A stretch of 64,000 bases of DNA from the NCBI GenBank assembly GCA_916700875.1, contig CAKAKS010000066.1, positions 15,372,361 through 15,436,360 of the forward strand, read 5' to 3'. A program made the translations under genes and the position numbers. The notes beneath the pieces were generated by a model that had not been told where the DNA came from, ran no database searches, and saw only the letters and a list, made by a program, of their open reading frames with translations. Below, one piece after another: positions 24,501-34,269 of the stretch (the stretch's first letter is position 1; every line of letters begins with the position of its first letter). The stretch comes from Sebastes aleutianus (Eukaryota > Chordata > Actinopteri > Perciformes > Sebastidae).

Positions 24501-26092
24501 TGCAACGGGGTTTCCAGACCTGTGAGCACTGGAAGCAGATTTTCATGGAAATCATAGGCGAGTGAGAGGTGGCACTGCATGTCAAAGAGATGTAGGTTTT
24601 TTTCCTGCAAACTGAAGAGGATGCAGCATGTAAAAATCTGATAATATAGTGCTCTCTGGTCTATTTGTAGGTGTGGAGAGTGCCCTCTGGAGTCTGCTGC
24701 TGTCTCTGGCCATCTGTGTGGCAGCTGTGTCCGTGTTTACTGCACATCTCCTGCTGCTGCTCCCAGTACTCATAACCATTCTAGGTAATAGATGAAAAGT
24801 TGTATATTCAGGTTTGGAAGTGACTTGTTATTAAAGAGGACCTATTATGCTTATTTTCAGGTTCATACTTGCATTTCGGGATTCTATGAGAACATGTTTA
24901 TGTGCTTTAGTGTTGAAAAACGCTTTACTTTTCTAATACCGGCTGTGCTGCAGCACCTCGTTTCACCCTCTGTCTGAAAAGCTCTGTTTGAGCTCCTGCC
25001 CCCATCCCTAAAAGCCCAGTCTGCTCTGATTGGTCAGCTGTTGTGATTGGCCAACCAAACCAAACTCTCCGCTCTAACTAGCTTTGTTTGATGGCGTGCC
25101 AGACTAGCCGCTAGGCAGGTATTTTGCAATGTGTTACTTGGTGACATCACCACGTTACAGAAGAAAAGGCGGGACTTTAAGCAAGGTGTTTCAGGCTTTT
25201 CAGGAGCAGAGTTTCAGTGGGGGAGAGTAACTCCCTTTGGCGTGGACTTTGGGCTTTGTAACTTTGCAGACCTTTTACATGTTTAAAAAAAACTATATAA
25301 CACACTAAAGGAAAGGGAAAAAGCACAAAAGCATAATAGGTCCTCTTTAAAATGGAATATTCAGGCATGGGTCGGGATCATGTGTGTAATTCTGAGTTTT
25401 TGGCCTTCAATAGGAGTGATCTGTCTGGTGGTGGCGATCATGTATTGGCTGGGCTGGGAGATGGGAGCAGTGGAGGCGATTTCTCTGTCCATACTTGTGG
25501 GATCTTCAGTGGATTACTGTCTGCACCTGGTGGAGGGATACCTGCTGGCTGGGGAGGCCATGTCCTCTATGACTGATCATGACTCGGTATGGGAGTGTAA
25601 ATTTGTCTTCAGTTTACACACTTGCAAAAACAAGCTAATGACTAAGATTTTTGGAATTAATAAGGCGAGAAGCGCCCTGAAGGCTCATGAATAAAGAGGA
25701 GCCGCTCCACCTATTAATCTGTGTTTTGTTTGCAGGAGCCTGGGGCCGAGAGGCAGAGGCGGACCCTGGAGGCAGTGAATCATGTGGGTGTTGCCATAGT
25801 GTCCAGCGCCGTCACCACGGTGATCTCCACGGTCCCTCTCTTCTTCTGCGTCATTGTGCCTTTCGCCAAGTTTGGCCAGATTGTGGCCATTAACACCGCT
25901 GTCTCCATTTTCTTCACCCTGACCGTGACTGTGGCCATGCTGGCGTGCATGGCCCCCGCCCGCTTCAGCAGACCCCCCGGCGCTGTGCTGAAGGCCAGCC
26001 TAGCCGTGATGGCGGCGGCAGCCTTGGGAGCGGCTCTGTGCTGGGTGGGAGGACAGCTGGGAGCGTTGGCCTGGCAATCAATCAGCACGTAA
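17594..26092 (+). CDS. disp3: Disp3 (dispatched RND transporter family member 3; PTCHD2), complete
   Basis: Exons: 17594-18584, 18686-18905, 19054-19190, 19314-19448, 19736-19896, 20073-20212, 20336-20427, 20549-20713, 21057-21218, 22142-22288, 22380-22516, 22636-22805, 22908-23038, 23282-23466, 23576-23702, 24139-24284, 24398-24557, 24671-24784, 25414-25586, 25736-26092; 1349 residues against 1392 in human DISP3. The order is: acidic cytosolic N-tail, TM1 (about 61-83), a long luminal loop with N-glycosylation sequons, a five-helix sterol-sensing block with GVDD (495-498), a second luminal loop, then TM7-12 with SSVDYC (Asp 1207). Near-identical family blocks include ERGGKIYYDGMG, QIPAVHDFGLFM, RPLVDTGAMVFVVFG and TTYKGKSSFQTYSD. 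Known family role: ER/neuronal membrane protein tied to cholesterol and thyroid hormone response. One intron has a GC donor. Confidence 0.95.
19473..19651. mobile_element. 179-bp MITE in a disp3 intron
   Basis: Terminal repeats taaaggaatagtttgacatt and its complement bound the element. The middle holds a second inverted repeat (gataccactctc...gagagtggtatc), so the whole unit folds on itself. No coding capacity; family not named. Confidence 0.85.
19736..19896 (+). CDS. disp3: disp3 exon with the TM4 GVDD motif
   Basis: It begins with the split glycine of GVDDVFVFISTFRQ and runs through TAGRATFLTSFTTAAAYAAN to FSQ. The paired aspartates after glycine are the RND-family intramembrane acidic residues expected to couple ion movement. 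This is the core of the sterol-sensing domain. Confidence 0.94.
21255..22093. mobile_element. 839-bp TIR element in a disp3 intron
   Basis: The left end ttaaagggtaacttattggt and the right end (complement of ttaaagggtaactttggtat) form long imperfect terminal repeats. Inner arms also pair (ctgacaacattatg...cataatgttgtcag). Small frames inside are not transposase-like, so it is non-autonomous. It ends 47 bp before the next exon's acceptor. Confidence 0.85.
23765..24064. mobile_element. hAT-like MITE remnant in a disp3 intron
   Basis: AT-rich, with attaattgatcaattgg and an end agtagttgcagccctaa, the layout of widespread fish hAT-type MITEs. A similar end occurs at about 44150. Classification rests on remembered family appearance, not alignment. 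Confidence 0.55.
24398..24557 (+). CDS. disp3: disp3 exon followed by a GC donor
   Basis: It encodes TTYKGKSSFQTYSDF to FMEIIG, matching human FMEIVGVQSA across the junction. The next exon begins GTGTGGAGAGTGCC at 24671 and needs a phase-1 end here. The only base that satisfies protein and phase is 24557, giving the donor ATAG/GCGAGT. This is a non-canonical GC-AG intron. Confidence 0.88.
24831..25350. mobile_element. 520-bp TIR element in a disp3 intron (copy 1)
   Basis: Ends are ttaaagaggacctattatgc and its complement. A second, inverted copy lies at 56953-57468 in a bmp1 intron; shared inner words include gggagagtaactccctttgg. It carries CCAAT words (gattggtca, gattggcca). No open frame of note. 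Confidence 0.9.
25414..25586 (+). CDS. disp3: disp3 exon with the TM10 acidic motif
   Basis: It encodes WLGWEMGAVEAISLSILVG then SSVDYCLHLVEGYLL. The aspartate in SSVDY (residue 1207) is the second-half counterpart of GVDD. The exon ends in a variable cytosolic stretch (MTDHDS), where human DISP3 is a little longer. Confidence 0.94.
25736..26092 (+). CDS. disp3: disp3 last coding exon (TM11-12)
   Basis: It begins EPGAERQRRTLEAVNHVGVA and contains TVISTVPLFFCVIVPFAKFG and the last helices, ending QSIST with TAA at 26090-26092. The tail is a few residues shorter than in human. A likely 3' UTR follows, with AATAAA at 27225-27230. Confidence 0.93.
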   Translation, partial: EPGAERQRRTLEAVNHVGVAIVSSAVTTVISTVPLFFCVIVPFAKFGQIVAINTAVSIFFTLTVTVAMLACMAPARFSRPPGAVLKASLAVMAAAALGAALCWVGGQLGALAWQSIST

Positions 26093-28080
26093 ACAACAAC
26101 TGTCCGCCAACTCACACTGATGTCAGGCAGGGGAGTTCTTCTGTATGCAAAACTACGAGAACTGTAAACACTCTATTTTTTCTCCTCCATGTTCGGGAGG
26201 AATATCAGATCAGTTAATGATCTTGTTCTTTACAGCACAAAGATGTCAGAATCTATTCCTTAATTAGAAGCTTTTTGTCATCTCAAAATACATATTTTTT
26301 CACTTTTATTGTGGATCAGTGGATTGTAAGCTTATGTTTATGACTATGTGACTCACAGTAGTAGGTTGACCTTTCTAGGTTGACATGATGATTCAGCTGA
26401 GGTATGTGTTTGAGCCGATATCGCCTTCAGCGTAGAGGTGGTGATGATTGAGCTATCGTTGGGAAACACCGGCTGAGTCACAGTTTTCATCAGCGTAACT
26501 CATTGCCACTGACTGTACTGTGACCTGCTGTTGTGAAGGCGCCGCGCTCCTACGTCCGTGACGGTTAGTGTTAGTGGTTCACATGATTCATGGACATCTT
26601 GTGAAACACCACGTTGTTTTTTTTTAAATCGTTTTCTTAGTTGTGCAATGAATGTGTTCACAGCCACATTTGCAACAAAGGTTATGATGTCCTGATGTGG
26701 CTGGATTAAAAGTTGTACTAGTCAAGTTTATACCGTGCACAGTTTTGTTAAGTGTAATGTGTGATGTAAATGTTTCAGTATGCTGCTCTCACACTTTCTC
26801 AACTGAACTTTTGATGCTGCCAGCACACACTTGTTCTGAAGAGTTGTGACTTACCACAAGATATCCTCTTTTCTGACCCTTTCACATGTTTATATCTTGG
26901 AACTCATACTGCTTCAATGTCTCTATTTTTGTCATCAGCGCCAACTGAAAGAGACCTCTTGTCAGCTCCTCAGGTGTAGCCTCTGCACGTCCTCCGCTGC
27001 ACTTGTAGTCACTCACTGTAACCAACTCTGCTCCCTCCTCTGTTCTCACACAGTTTAGAGCACCACTCTAACACCCATCGACGCCGGCTCCGGTCTGCCC
27101 CACAGTAAAGGTGAGGGCCATTTGTCAAGCCACATAACACAATAATGGTTAGGGAGAGGGACTGACTCAATTGTGGCAGGAGCAGTACATTTCTGTTTTG
27201 TGTGTGTGTTACTTGTGAATGTCAAATAAAACAGGTGCAGAAAGCCCGGGGTCTTTTCCTTTGTGAAAGCTTAGCACGGTTTTCTTCTGCATTGTTACGT
27301 AACGGAGAAGCAGAGCAGGATGAAGACCTGTCACGGTTTGCCTTTAGTCACATCGTTACTGAGAGAGCTACAGTAGGCAGCGTCACATCTCTAGTTGGCC
27401 GTCGTTAATTATTCATGTGAAACGGCTCCGATTTTACATCGAATTGCAATGCATGAATATTTCATGTGGGTCATTAAACAAAAGGACGACCGTTCTACAC
27501 ATGATAGCATTCCTGCTGATTGTGGTGGAAACGGAACAGAACAAATATTTTGAGTAAAAGCAGAAAAATATTGGCAGACTTTTATTCCGGAGAGTCCTCT
27601 GTCTGTGTTATTTTACGGAAGCATGCAGCATCACATTTATTGCGTTGCAGAAGAAAAAGAAAACAGTTTGTTGCCAATTTAGAGTACATTTCCACTGCCT
27701 GTGGTTTGAATGCCGGTGGTCTATTTACATTTGTTTAAATGTGAAGGTGATTTTTCACAGGAGCACTTCTTGTATGGAGATCACATTTTCTAGCAAATAA
27801 AAAGTATGTGCAGCTGGTGTATAAAGAAATAATATTACTTTGAAAGGGTAAGGTGATATGTTTCCCGATCTAGAAATACTGAAATACAGTCTGCCCTTAC
27901 TGGAGCAAAGATGCTGCATTCCTTTCAACCGTTGAATGACTAGCGGTTTTGAGTATTAGATATTTATATTTCGGTCTATCTCTCTGTGGACAGATTTTGT
28001 CACCGCGATAGCGTCGCAACCGTGCAACATGCAGTCTAGATCAATGTAGGTGAGATCAAAATGAAGGTTCGAAGATGGCC
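26093..28080 (+). other. disp3 3' UTR and intergenic DNA
   Basis: Two candidate poly(A) signals are visible, ATTAAA near 26705 and AATAAA at 27225-27230. No second gene is recognised. Open frames here are short, with no familiar domain. Confidence 0.45.
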
Positions 28081-28090
28081 GCAGTCCGAG

Positions 28091-28600
28091 AATGACATAC
28101 TATACTATGACATTTTTTACAATATACTATGGTATAACTCTTTTATGACAAAAGTCATAGTATATGCTATGGCTTTTTTATGACTTTTTTTACATGCTAT
28201 ATTATGACTTTTTTTACTTTTTTGGACATACTATATGACATTTTTTGACATACTATACTATGACTTTTAGTGATGTTTTTCAACATACTACGACATTTTT
28301 TTAAACTTTTTTGGACATACCATACTATCACGTTTTTTGATATACTATACTATGACTTTTTGTGATTTTTTTCAACATACTATACTATGACTTTTAAGAC
28401 ATATTATGACCGTGTACTATGACATTTTTCGAGATACTATACTATGGCTTTTTGAATTTTTTTTTGACATACTATTCTATGACTTTCTTACAACTTTTTC
28501 AACATACTATGACTTTTTATGACTTTTTCAACATACTATACTATGGCTTTTCCATGACATTTTTCGACATACTATACAATGATTTTTTTTAACATACTGT
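28091..28600 (+). repeat. Satellite array, forward orientation
   Basis: Degenerate repeats of gacatactatactatgactt separated by T runs. This is the reverse complement of the unit filling 29505-30925, so the two blocks face each other. A short piece in the same orientation recurs at 29310-29430. Confidence 0.9.
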
Positions 28601-29305
28601 ACTTGTGAGGGAGCTGGAAAGCATCCCCCTTACTAAGGTGGAAAAAGACACTCACATGCCCATTGACTGTGTAAAGATTGACAAAGCAGATGAATGCAGG
28701 AAGTTGCTATGTTGTGCTTTTGTTTTGGGGATCTCCTCTAATCCCTCTCTCTTTGAGGTTTACTTCCAGGGGCCTGTTCTGGAGCCTTAGAACTCCAGCT
28801 GATGTCAATTACCTTGTTAGGCCGAACCTAGTAGCCAGGGAAGAGAGAGGAGAGTGGATAGAGGCTTCTTTGGTAAATTGTCTTTTGTTTGGTAATTCTT
28901 CTGTTTATTTTGCAGTTTATTTAATCTATATTCTGAAATATTCATTTGTATTTTGTTTGTGAAATTATAAGTGAGGTTAAATTGTAAATATATTACTATA
29001 ATATATTGTGGGAGTGTTTGTGCCCTTCACTGTGTGCTGATAGAGACCACAGGCATACAGTTTATGCCAGGTGGGAAAGCAGTGTAGTGTCAGAGAGGGC
29101 GTCAGGTTGAGGGTCACTTCAACCACTGAAATCTGCTGCACCTCTGATATTGTTTTGTTGTCCATCTGTCTGCTTCCTGTTGGTGAGAAGGCTTTTTTGT
29201 AATTTGCGTATAATCACCAGTTAATATCAATGCTCTGGAAAAGTCCCTGTTTGACTGTTGCTGCTCTTTTCTCTATCCCGGTTTAAACATCAGTCCTGCA
29301 GGCTG
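28600..29305. other. Spacer inside the satellite block
   Basis: About 700 bp of non-satellite DNA between array pieces. It contains an open frame of 61 codons at 28605-28790 without recognisable similarity. Probably a decayed insertion; nothing further can be supported. Confidence 0.4.
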
Positions 29306-29504
29306 TTGTCCTATACTATGATTTTTTTAATTACTATTTTTGATCTACAATTTTTGATGATTTTTTTTTGACATAATGTACTATGACTTTTTTCAACAAA
29401 TTATATTGTACTATGACTTTTTTCAACATATCAACTATAGTAAATGGTAATTGGGCTTGCATTTAAATCACACCTTTCTACTATTCTGTGAACTTTTCAC
29501 ACAC

Positions 29505-30925
29505 GGAAAAAAAGTTATGGTATATGTCGACAAATTTCATGAAAAAAAGTCATAATATAGTATGTCGAACATTTTCATGAAAAAAAGTCATAGTATAGTA
29601 TGTTGAAAATGTTCATGAAAAAAGTCATGAAAAAACATCATAGTATAGCATGTCAAAAATTACATGAAAAAAGTCATAGTATGGCATGTCGAAAAATGAC
29701 ATGAAAAAAAGTCATAGTATAGTATGTTGAAAAATTACATGAAAGAAAGTGAAAGTATAGTATGTCGAAAATGTTCATGAAAAAAAGTCATAGTATAGTA
29801 TGTCGAAAAATTACATGAAAAAATCATAGTATAGCATGTCAAAAATTACATGAAAAAAGTCATGATATAGTATGTCGAAAAATTACATGAAAAAAAGTCA
29901 TAATATAGTATGTCGAAAAATTTCATGAACAAAAGTCATAGTAAAGTATGTTGAAAATTTTCATTAAAAAAAAGTCATAGTATACTATGTCGAAAATGTT
30001 CATGAAAAAAAGTCAAAGCATAGTATGTCGAAAAATTTCATGAAAAAAGTCATGATATAGTATGTTGAAAAATTACATGAAAAAAGTCCTAGTATAGTAT
30101 ATCGAAATATTTCATGAAAAAAAGTCATAATATAGCATGTCGAAAATTTCATGAAAAAAAGTCATATAGTATGTCGAAAAATTTCATGAAAAAAAGTCAT
30201 ACTATAGCATGTCGAAAAATTTCATGAAAAGTCATGATATAGTATGTTGAAAAATTACATGAAAAAAAGTCATAGTATAGTATATCGAAAAATTTCATGA
30301 AAAAAAGTCATGATATAGTATGTCGAAATATTTCATGAAAAAAGTTATAGTATAGCATGTCGAAAGATCTCATGAAAATAAATCATAGTATAGCATGTCA
30401 AAAATTACATGAAAAAAAGACAGTATAGTATTTCAAAAAATTTCATGAAAAAAGTCATGATATAGTATGTTGAAAAATTACATGAAAAAAAGTCATAGTA
30501 TAGTATGTCGAAATATTTCATGAAAAAAGTCATAGTATAGCATGTCGAAAGATTTCATGAAAATAAATTATAGTATAGCATGCAAAAAATTACTGAAAAA
30601 AGTCATAGTATAGTATGTTGAAAAATTACATGAAAAAAAGTCATACTATATAGCATGTTGAAAGATTTCATGAAAATAAATCATAGTTTAGCATGTCGAA
30701 AAATTTCATGAAAAAAGTCATAGTCGAAGTCATAGTATAGTCATAGTATAGCATGTCGAAAAATGTTCATGAAAAAAAGTCATGGTATAGCATGTCGAAA
30801 AAATAATAAGTCATAGTACAGTATGTCGAGAAATAAAAAAAGTCAGTGTAGTATGTTGAAAATGAAAGTCATAGTATAGTATGTTGAAAAAATAAAAAGG
30901 TCATAGTATAGTATGTCGAAAAAAG
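29505..30925 (-). repeat. Satellite array, inverted orientation (~38-bp unit)
   Basis: Dozens of copies of a unit built from gtcatagtatagtatgtcga followed by aaaatttcatgaaaaaaa, about 38 bp long. The gtcatagtatagtatg half is the most constant; the A runs and the ttacatg/ttcatg variant alternate. No coding potential. Confidence 0.95.
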
Positions 30926-32292
30926 TTGAGGTCGGGGGACAGTGCCTGTGCAATGGTAAACCATGGAGGTGGTTCACATTTTTAAAAAGGGGGACCGGAG
31001 GGTGTGCTTCAATTATCGGGGTATCACACTGCTCAGCCTTCCCGGGGAAGTTTATTTTAGGGTACTGGAATGAAGGTTCCAACCGATTGTCGAACCTTGG
31101 ATCCAGGAGGAACAACGCGGATTTCGTCCTGGCCGTGGAACAGTGGACCAGCTCTTTACCCTTGTGGAGCTGCTGGAGGGGGCATGGGATTTTGCCCATC
31201 CAGTCTACATGTGTTTTGTGGACTTGGGAAGGCTTATGACAGGAGTCCTGTCGGGGCGTACTGCGGGAATATGGGGTACCGGGGTCGCTGTTACGAGCCA
31301 TCCGGTCCTTGTATAACCAAATTGAGAGCTGTGTACGTATACTCGGCACAAAGTCAAACATGTTTCCAGCGGGTGTTGGCATCCGCCAGTGTTGTCCCTT
31401 GTCGTCGATCCTGTTTGTGATTTTCATGGACAGGATCTCAAGGCGCAGCCGGTGGGAGGAGAGTGTCCGGTTTCGGGCCCCTTTGAATTGCGTCTTTGCT
31501 CTTTGCAGATGATGTGGTTCTTTTGACTTCATCAGACTGTGACCTTCAGCACAAACTGGGGTGGTTTGCAGCCGAGTGTGAAGCGGTCGGGATGAGAGTC
31601 AGTACCTCAAAATCTGAGGCCATGGTGCTCTGCCGGAAAACGGTGAATTGCGCCCTCCGGGTTGGGAGTGAGTCTTTGACCCAAGCGTAGGAGTTCAAGT
31701 ATCTTGGGGTCTTGTTCACAAGTGAGGGAAAAAATGGAGAGGGAGATGGACAGGCGGTTTGGTTGCAGTTATGCGGGTGCCGTATCGGACCATTGGGGTG
31801 AAGAGAAAGCTGAGCCGGAAGGCAAAGCTCTCGATTTACCAGTCCATCTACGTTCAAACCTTCACCTATGGTCATGAGCTTTAGGTAGTGACCGAGAGAA
31901 TGAGATCACGGACACAAGTGGCCAAAATTAGTTTTCTTTGGAGGGTGGCTGGGCTCAGCCTTAGAGATAGAGTGAGGAGCTCAGACATCCGGAGGGAGCT
32001 CGTAGAGCCGCTGCTCCTTTGCGTCAAGGGGCCAGCTGAGATGGTTCGGGCATCTGATCAGGACGCCTCCCTTTGGAGGTTTTCCGGGTACATCCAACTA
32101 GTAAGAGGCCCCCAGGTAGACCCAGAACATGCTGGAGAGATTATATATCTCGTCTGACCTGGGAACGCCTTGAAGTCCCCCAGGAAGAGCTGGAAAACGT
32201 TGCTGGGGAGAGGGACGTCTGGAATTCCCTGCTAAGCCTGCTGCCCCCACAACCCAGCCCTGGATAACCGGAAGGAAATGGATGGATGGAGT
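30926..32292 (+). mobile_element. 5'-truncated, decayed LINE (non-LTR retrotransposon)
   Basis: Read across several frames it encodes the middle and end of a reverse transcriptase. Visible pieces are GVGIRQCCPLSSILF, the catalytic block LFADDVVLL near 31497, YQSIYVQTFTYGHEL near 31840 and a C-terminal WRDYISRLTWERLE near 32140. Frameshifts and a stop after SESLTQA (31688) show it is dead. The 3' end is ggaaatggatggatgga, a short tandem tail. There is no endonuclease part, so insertion was 5'-truncated. It sits inside the satellite. The clade cannot be fixed by eye. Confidence 0.85.
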
Positions 32293-32756
32293 ATATCATA
32301 AAAAGTTATAAAAAGTCATAGTATAGTATGCCATATAAAGAGTAAAAAAAGTCATAGTATAGTATGCCATATAAAGAGTAAAAAAAGTCATAGTATAGTA
32401 TGCCATATAAAAAATCATTGTAAAAGAATGTCATAGTATAGCATGTCGTAAAAAAAAGTAATAATATGCCATGTCATAAAGAGCATCATAGTTAAGTATG
32501 TCAAAGAAGTCACAATATAATATCCTAAACTCATAGCAATGTTATAGTATAATATGTTATCTAAATGGTATAGAGTATGTAATATAAAACAATAAAAATA
32601 GTAAAAGTATAGTATGTCATATAATGGTCAATAAAAAGTCATAGTATAGTAGGTCTTAAAAAAGGGATAGCTTATCATGCCATAAAAAGTCATAGTATAG
32701 TATGTTCTTAAAAAATGACATAGCATAGTACGTCATAAAAAAGTCATATAGTATGT
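32293..32756 (-). repeat. Satellite array, inverted orientation, second block
   Basis: A variant unit around aaaagtcatagtatagtatg, here followed by ccatataaagag, in the same orientation as 29505-30925. The sequence after the LINE thus continues the array, but with a different subfamily. Confidence 0.85.
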
Positions 32757-33006
32757 CATGACCAGAATTCCCTTCTTGAGTCCAAGTGGATGTCTGTGCC
32801 AGATGTAATACAATTACCTCCTGGCGTAAATGAGACATCACTTTTAAGAAAATGGGATAGATGTGAGGTCACTGTGACCCTGACCTTTGACCATCAAAAT
32901 TTGACCAGCCAAATTTGAAGAAATTCGCTCAAGGTGTTCCGGACATATCACGTTCACGAGAATGGTATGAAGGGACGGACGGACAACCCGAACACAACGC
33001 CTCCAG
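32757..33006. repeat. Dispersed teleost-type repeat within the satellite
   Basis: Contains gaccctgacctttgaccatc, aatttgaagaaattcgctca and acgggacgg-like words ending cggacggacaacccgaacac. This pattern is familiar as a common dispersed repeat in fish genomes. It interrupts the array. No coding capacity. Confidence 0.6.
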
Positions 33007-33330
33007 TACGTCATAAAAAAAAGTCATAGTATAGTATGTCATAACAAAGCCATAGTGTAGCATGTCATATAAAAAGTAATATAGTATGTCGTCTAAAAAG
33101 TCCCAAAAAGTAATTGTGAATGTCATAAAAAATCATAGTATAATATGTCATATAGAGTCAAAGTACAGTATGTCTTTAAAAAGTATGTTTTCACTTTTCA
33201 TGACATACTATTTTATGACGCATTATACTATGACTTTTTATATGACATACAATACTATGAATTTTTAATGATATACTATGACTTTTTTCTGATATACTAT
33301 ATACTGTACTACTATACTATGTTTTTTTTT
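33007..33330. repeat. Satellite array turning point
   Basis: Copies run in the inverted sense to about 33180, then switch to the forward sense (catactattttatgacgc, actatgactttttatatgac). A switch within 20 bp makes a short hairpin. Confidence 0.85.
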
Positions 33331-33360
33331 ACATATTCGACTACACCGCCACTGAGAGTG

Positions 33361-33395
33361 CACGCAGGCAGGCAGGTAGGTAGGTAGGCAAGGAG
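33361..33395 (+). repeat. (CAGG/TAGG)n microsatellite
   Basis: About seven imperfect 4-bp units. A similar run lies at 33555-33588 (tagacagacagacaggcagg). Confidence 0.85.
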
Positions 33396-33974
33396 GGTGA
33401 AACGATGAGATGTCACGCTTCATCAACGTGCCATATATTTGGGGTACAACACATGCGCAGTAAAATCTGGTCTGAACTCCACAGCTCCAGTTACACTGTG
33501 TCATACCCCATACCCCAAGACTCGTGTCCCAGCCTCTTTCAATAGGCCTTGTACGTAGGTAGACAGACAGACAGGCAGGCAGGTAGGCCATTCAATCATG
33601 TCATGAATGAAATGATTGGACAGGCCTATTACAGTCCTGCAACAGTCACAGATAGCGGATTTTTTTTCCTTTTTTTGTCAGCGCATTTGATTTGATTGCT
33701 ATCGGGATGTAATGAGAATTTCAACAAATATAACCAAAAATGTATTTGAACAACATTACCAGCCCTACCTTTAAGGAACATCAGATTACGCAAATCCAGA
33801 ACTGAATCTAAACGATAACCATCTGCTAAAAAATGGACAAATGTGAAATACCATCATCAAAAGAAAACAAATTCATGTTCAAAGGTAACGTACTTGCACC
33901 TTTCAGGAATCTTTATAATTTATTCATGAACGTAAAATGTGCCTTCATCCTTTTAAAGTGTGTTATATCCACAT

Positions 33975-34266
33975 TTATTACACGGCTGTGTTGAATACTC
34001 GATTCTGATTGGTCAATCACGGCATTCTGCGGTCTGTAATTTCTTTATAACAGACCGTTGCTATGGGTGCAGTTCTGATGTCGGACTCTGGTGGACAGTT
34101 TTTGTGTCAAATTATTGATTTCTTAAGTAAGTAGCCGTATAATAAGCGGGATAATGTACAGCGAGCCGGTCATTGTTGTGAAAGAATCCCCTTCAGGGCG
34201 CGACATCGCCCTGTCGGGGATTCTTTCACAATAATGACCGGCTCGCTGTACATTATCCCTTACGTA
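33975..34266. mobile_element. Foldback MITE with 112-bp near-perfect hairpin (copy A)
   Basis: One end is ttattacacggctgtgttga. The other half, 34148-34259, is a near-perfect palindrome: gggataatgtacagcgagcc pairs with ggctcgctgtacattatccc around a short loop. A second copy in the other orientation lies at 41233-41476. No coding capacity. Confidence 0.9.
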
Positions 34267-34269
34267 TTT

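Noticed and set aside
30843..31532. 229-codon minus-strand frame, among the longest in the window
   Set aside because: It is antisense to the decayed LINE and runs into the satellite; it has no known domain and the sense strand explains the sequence.
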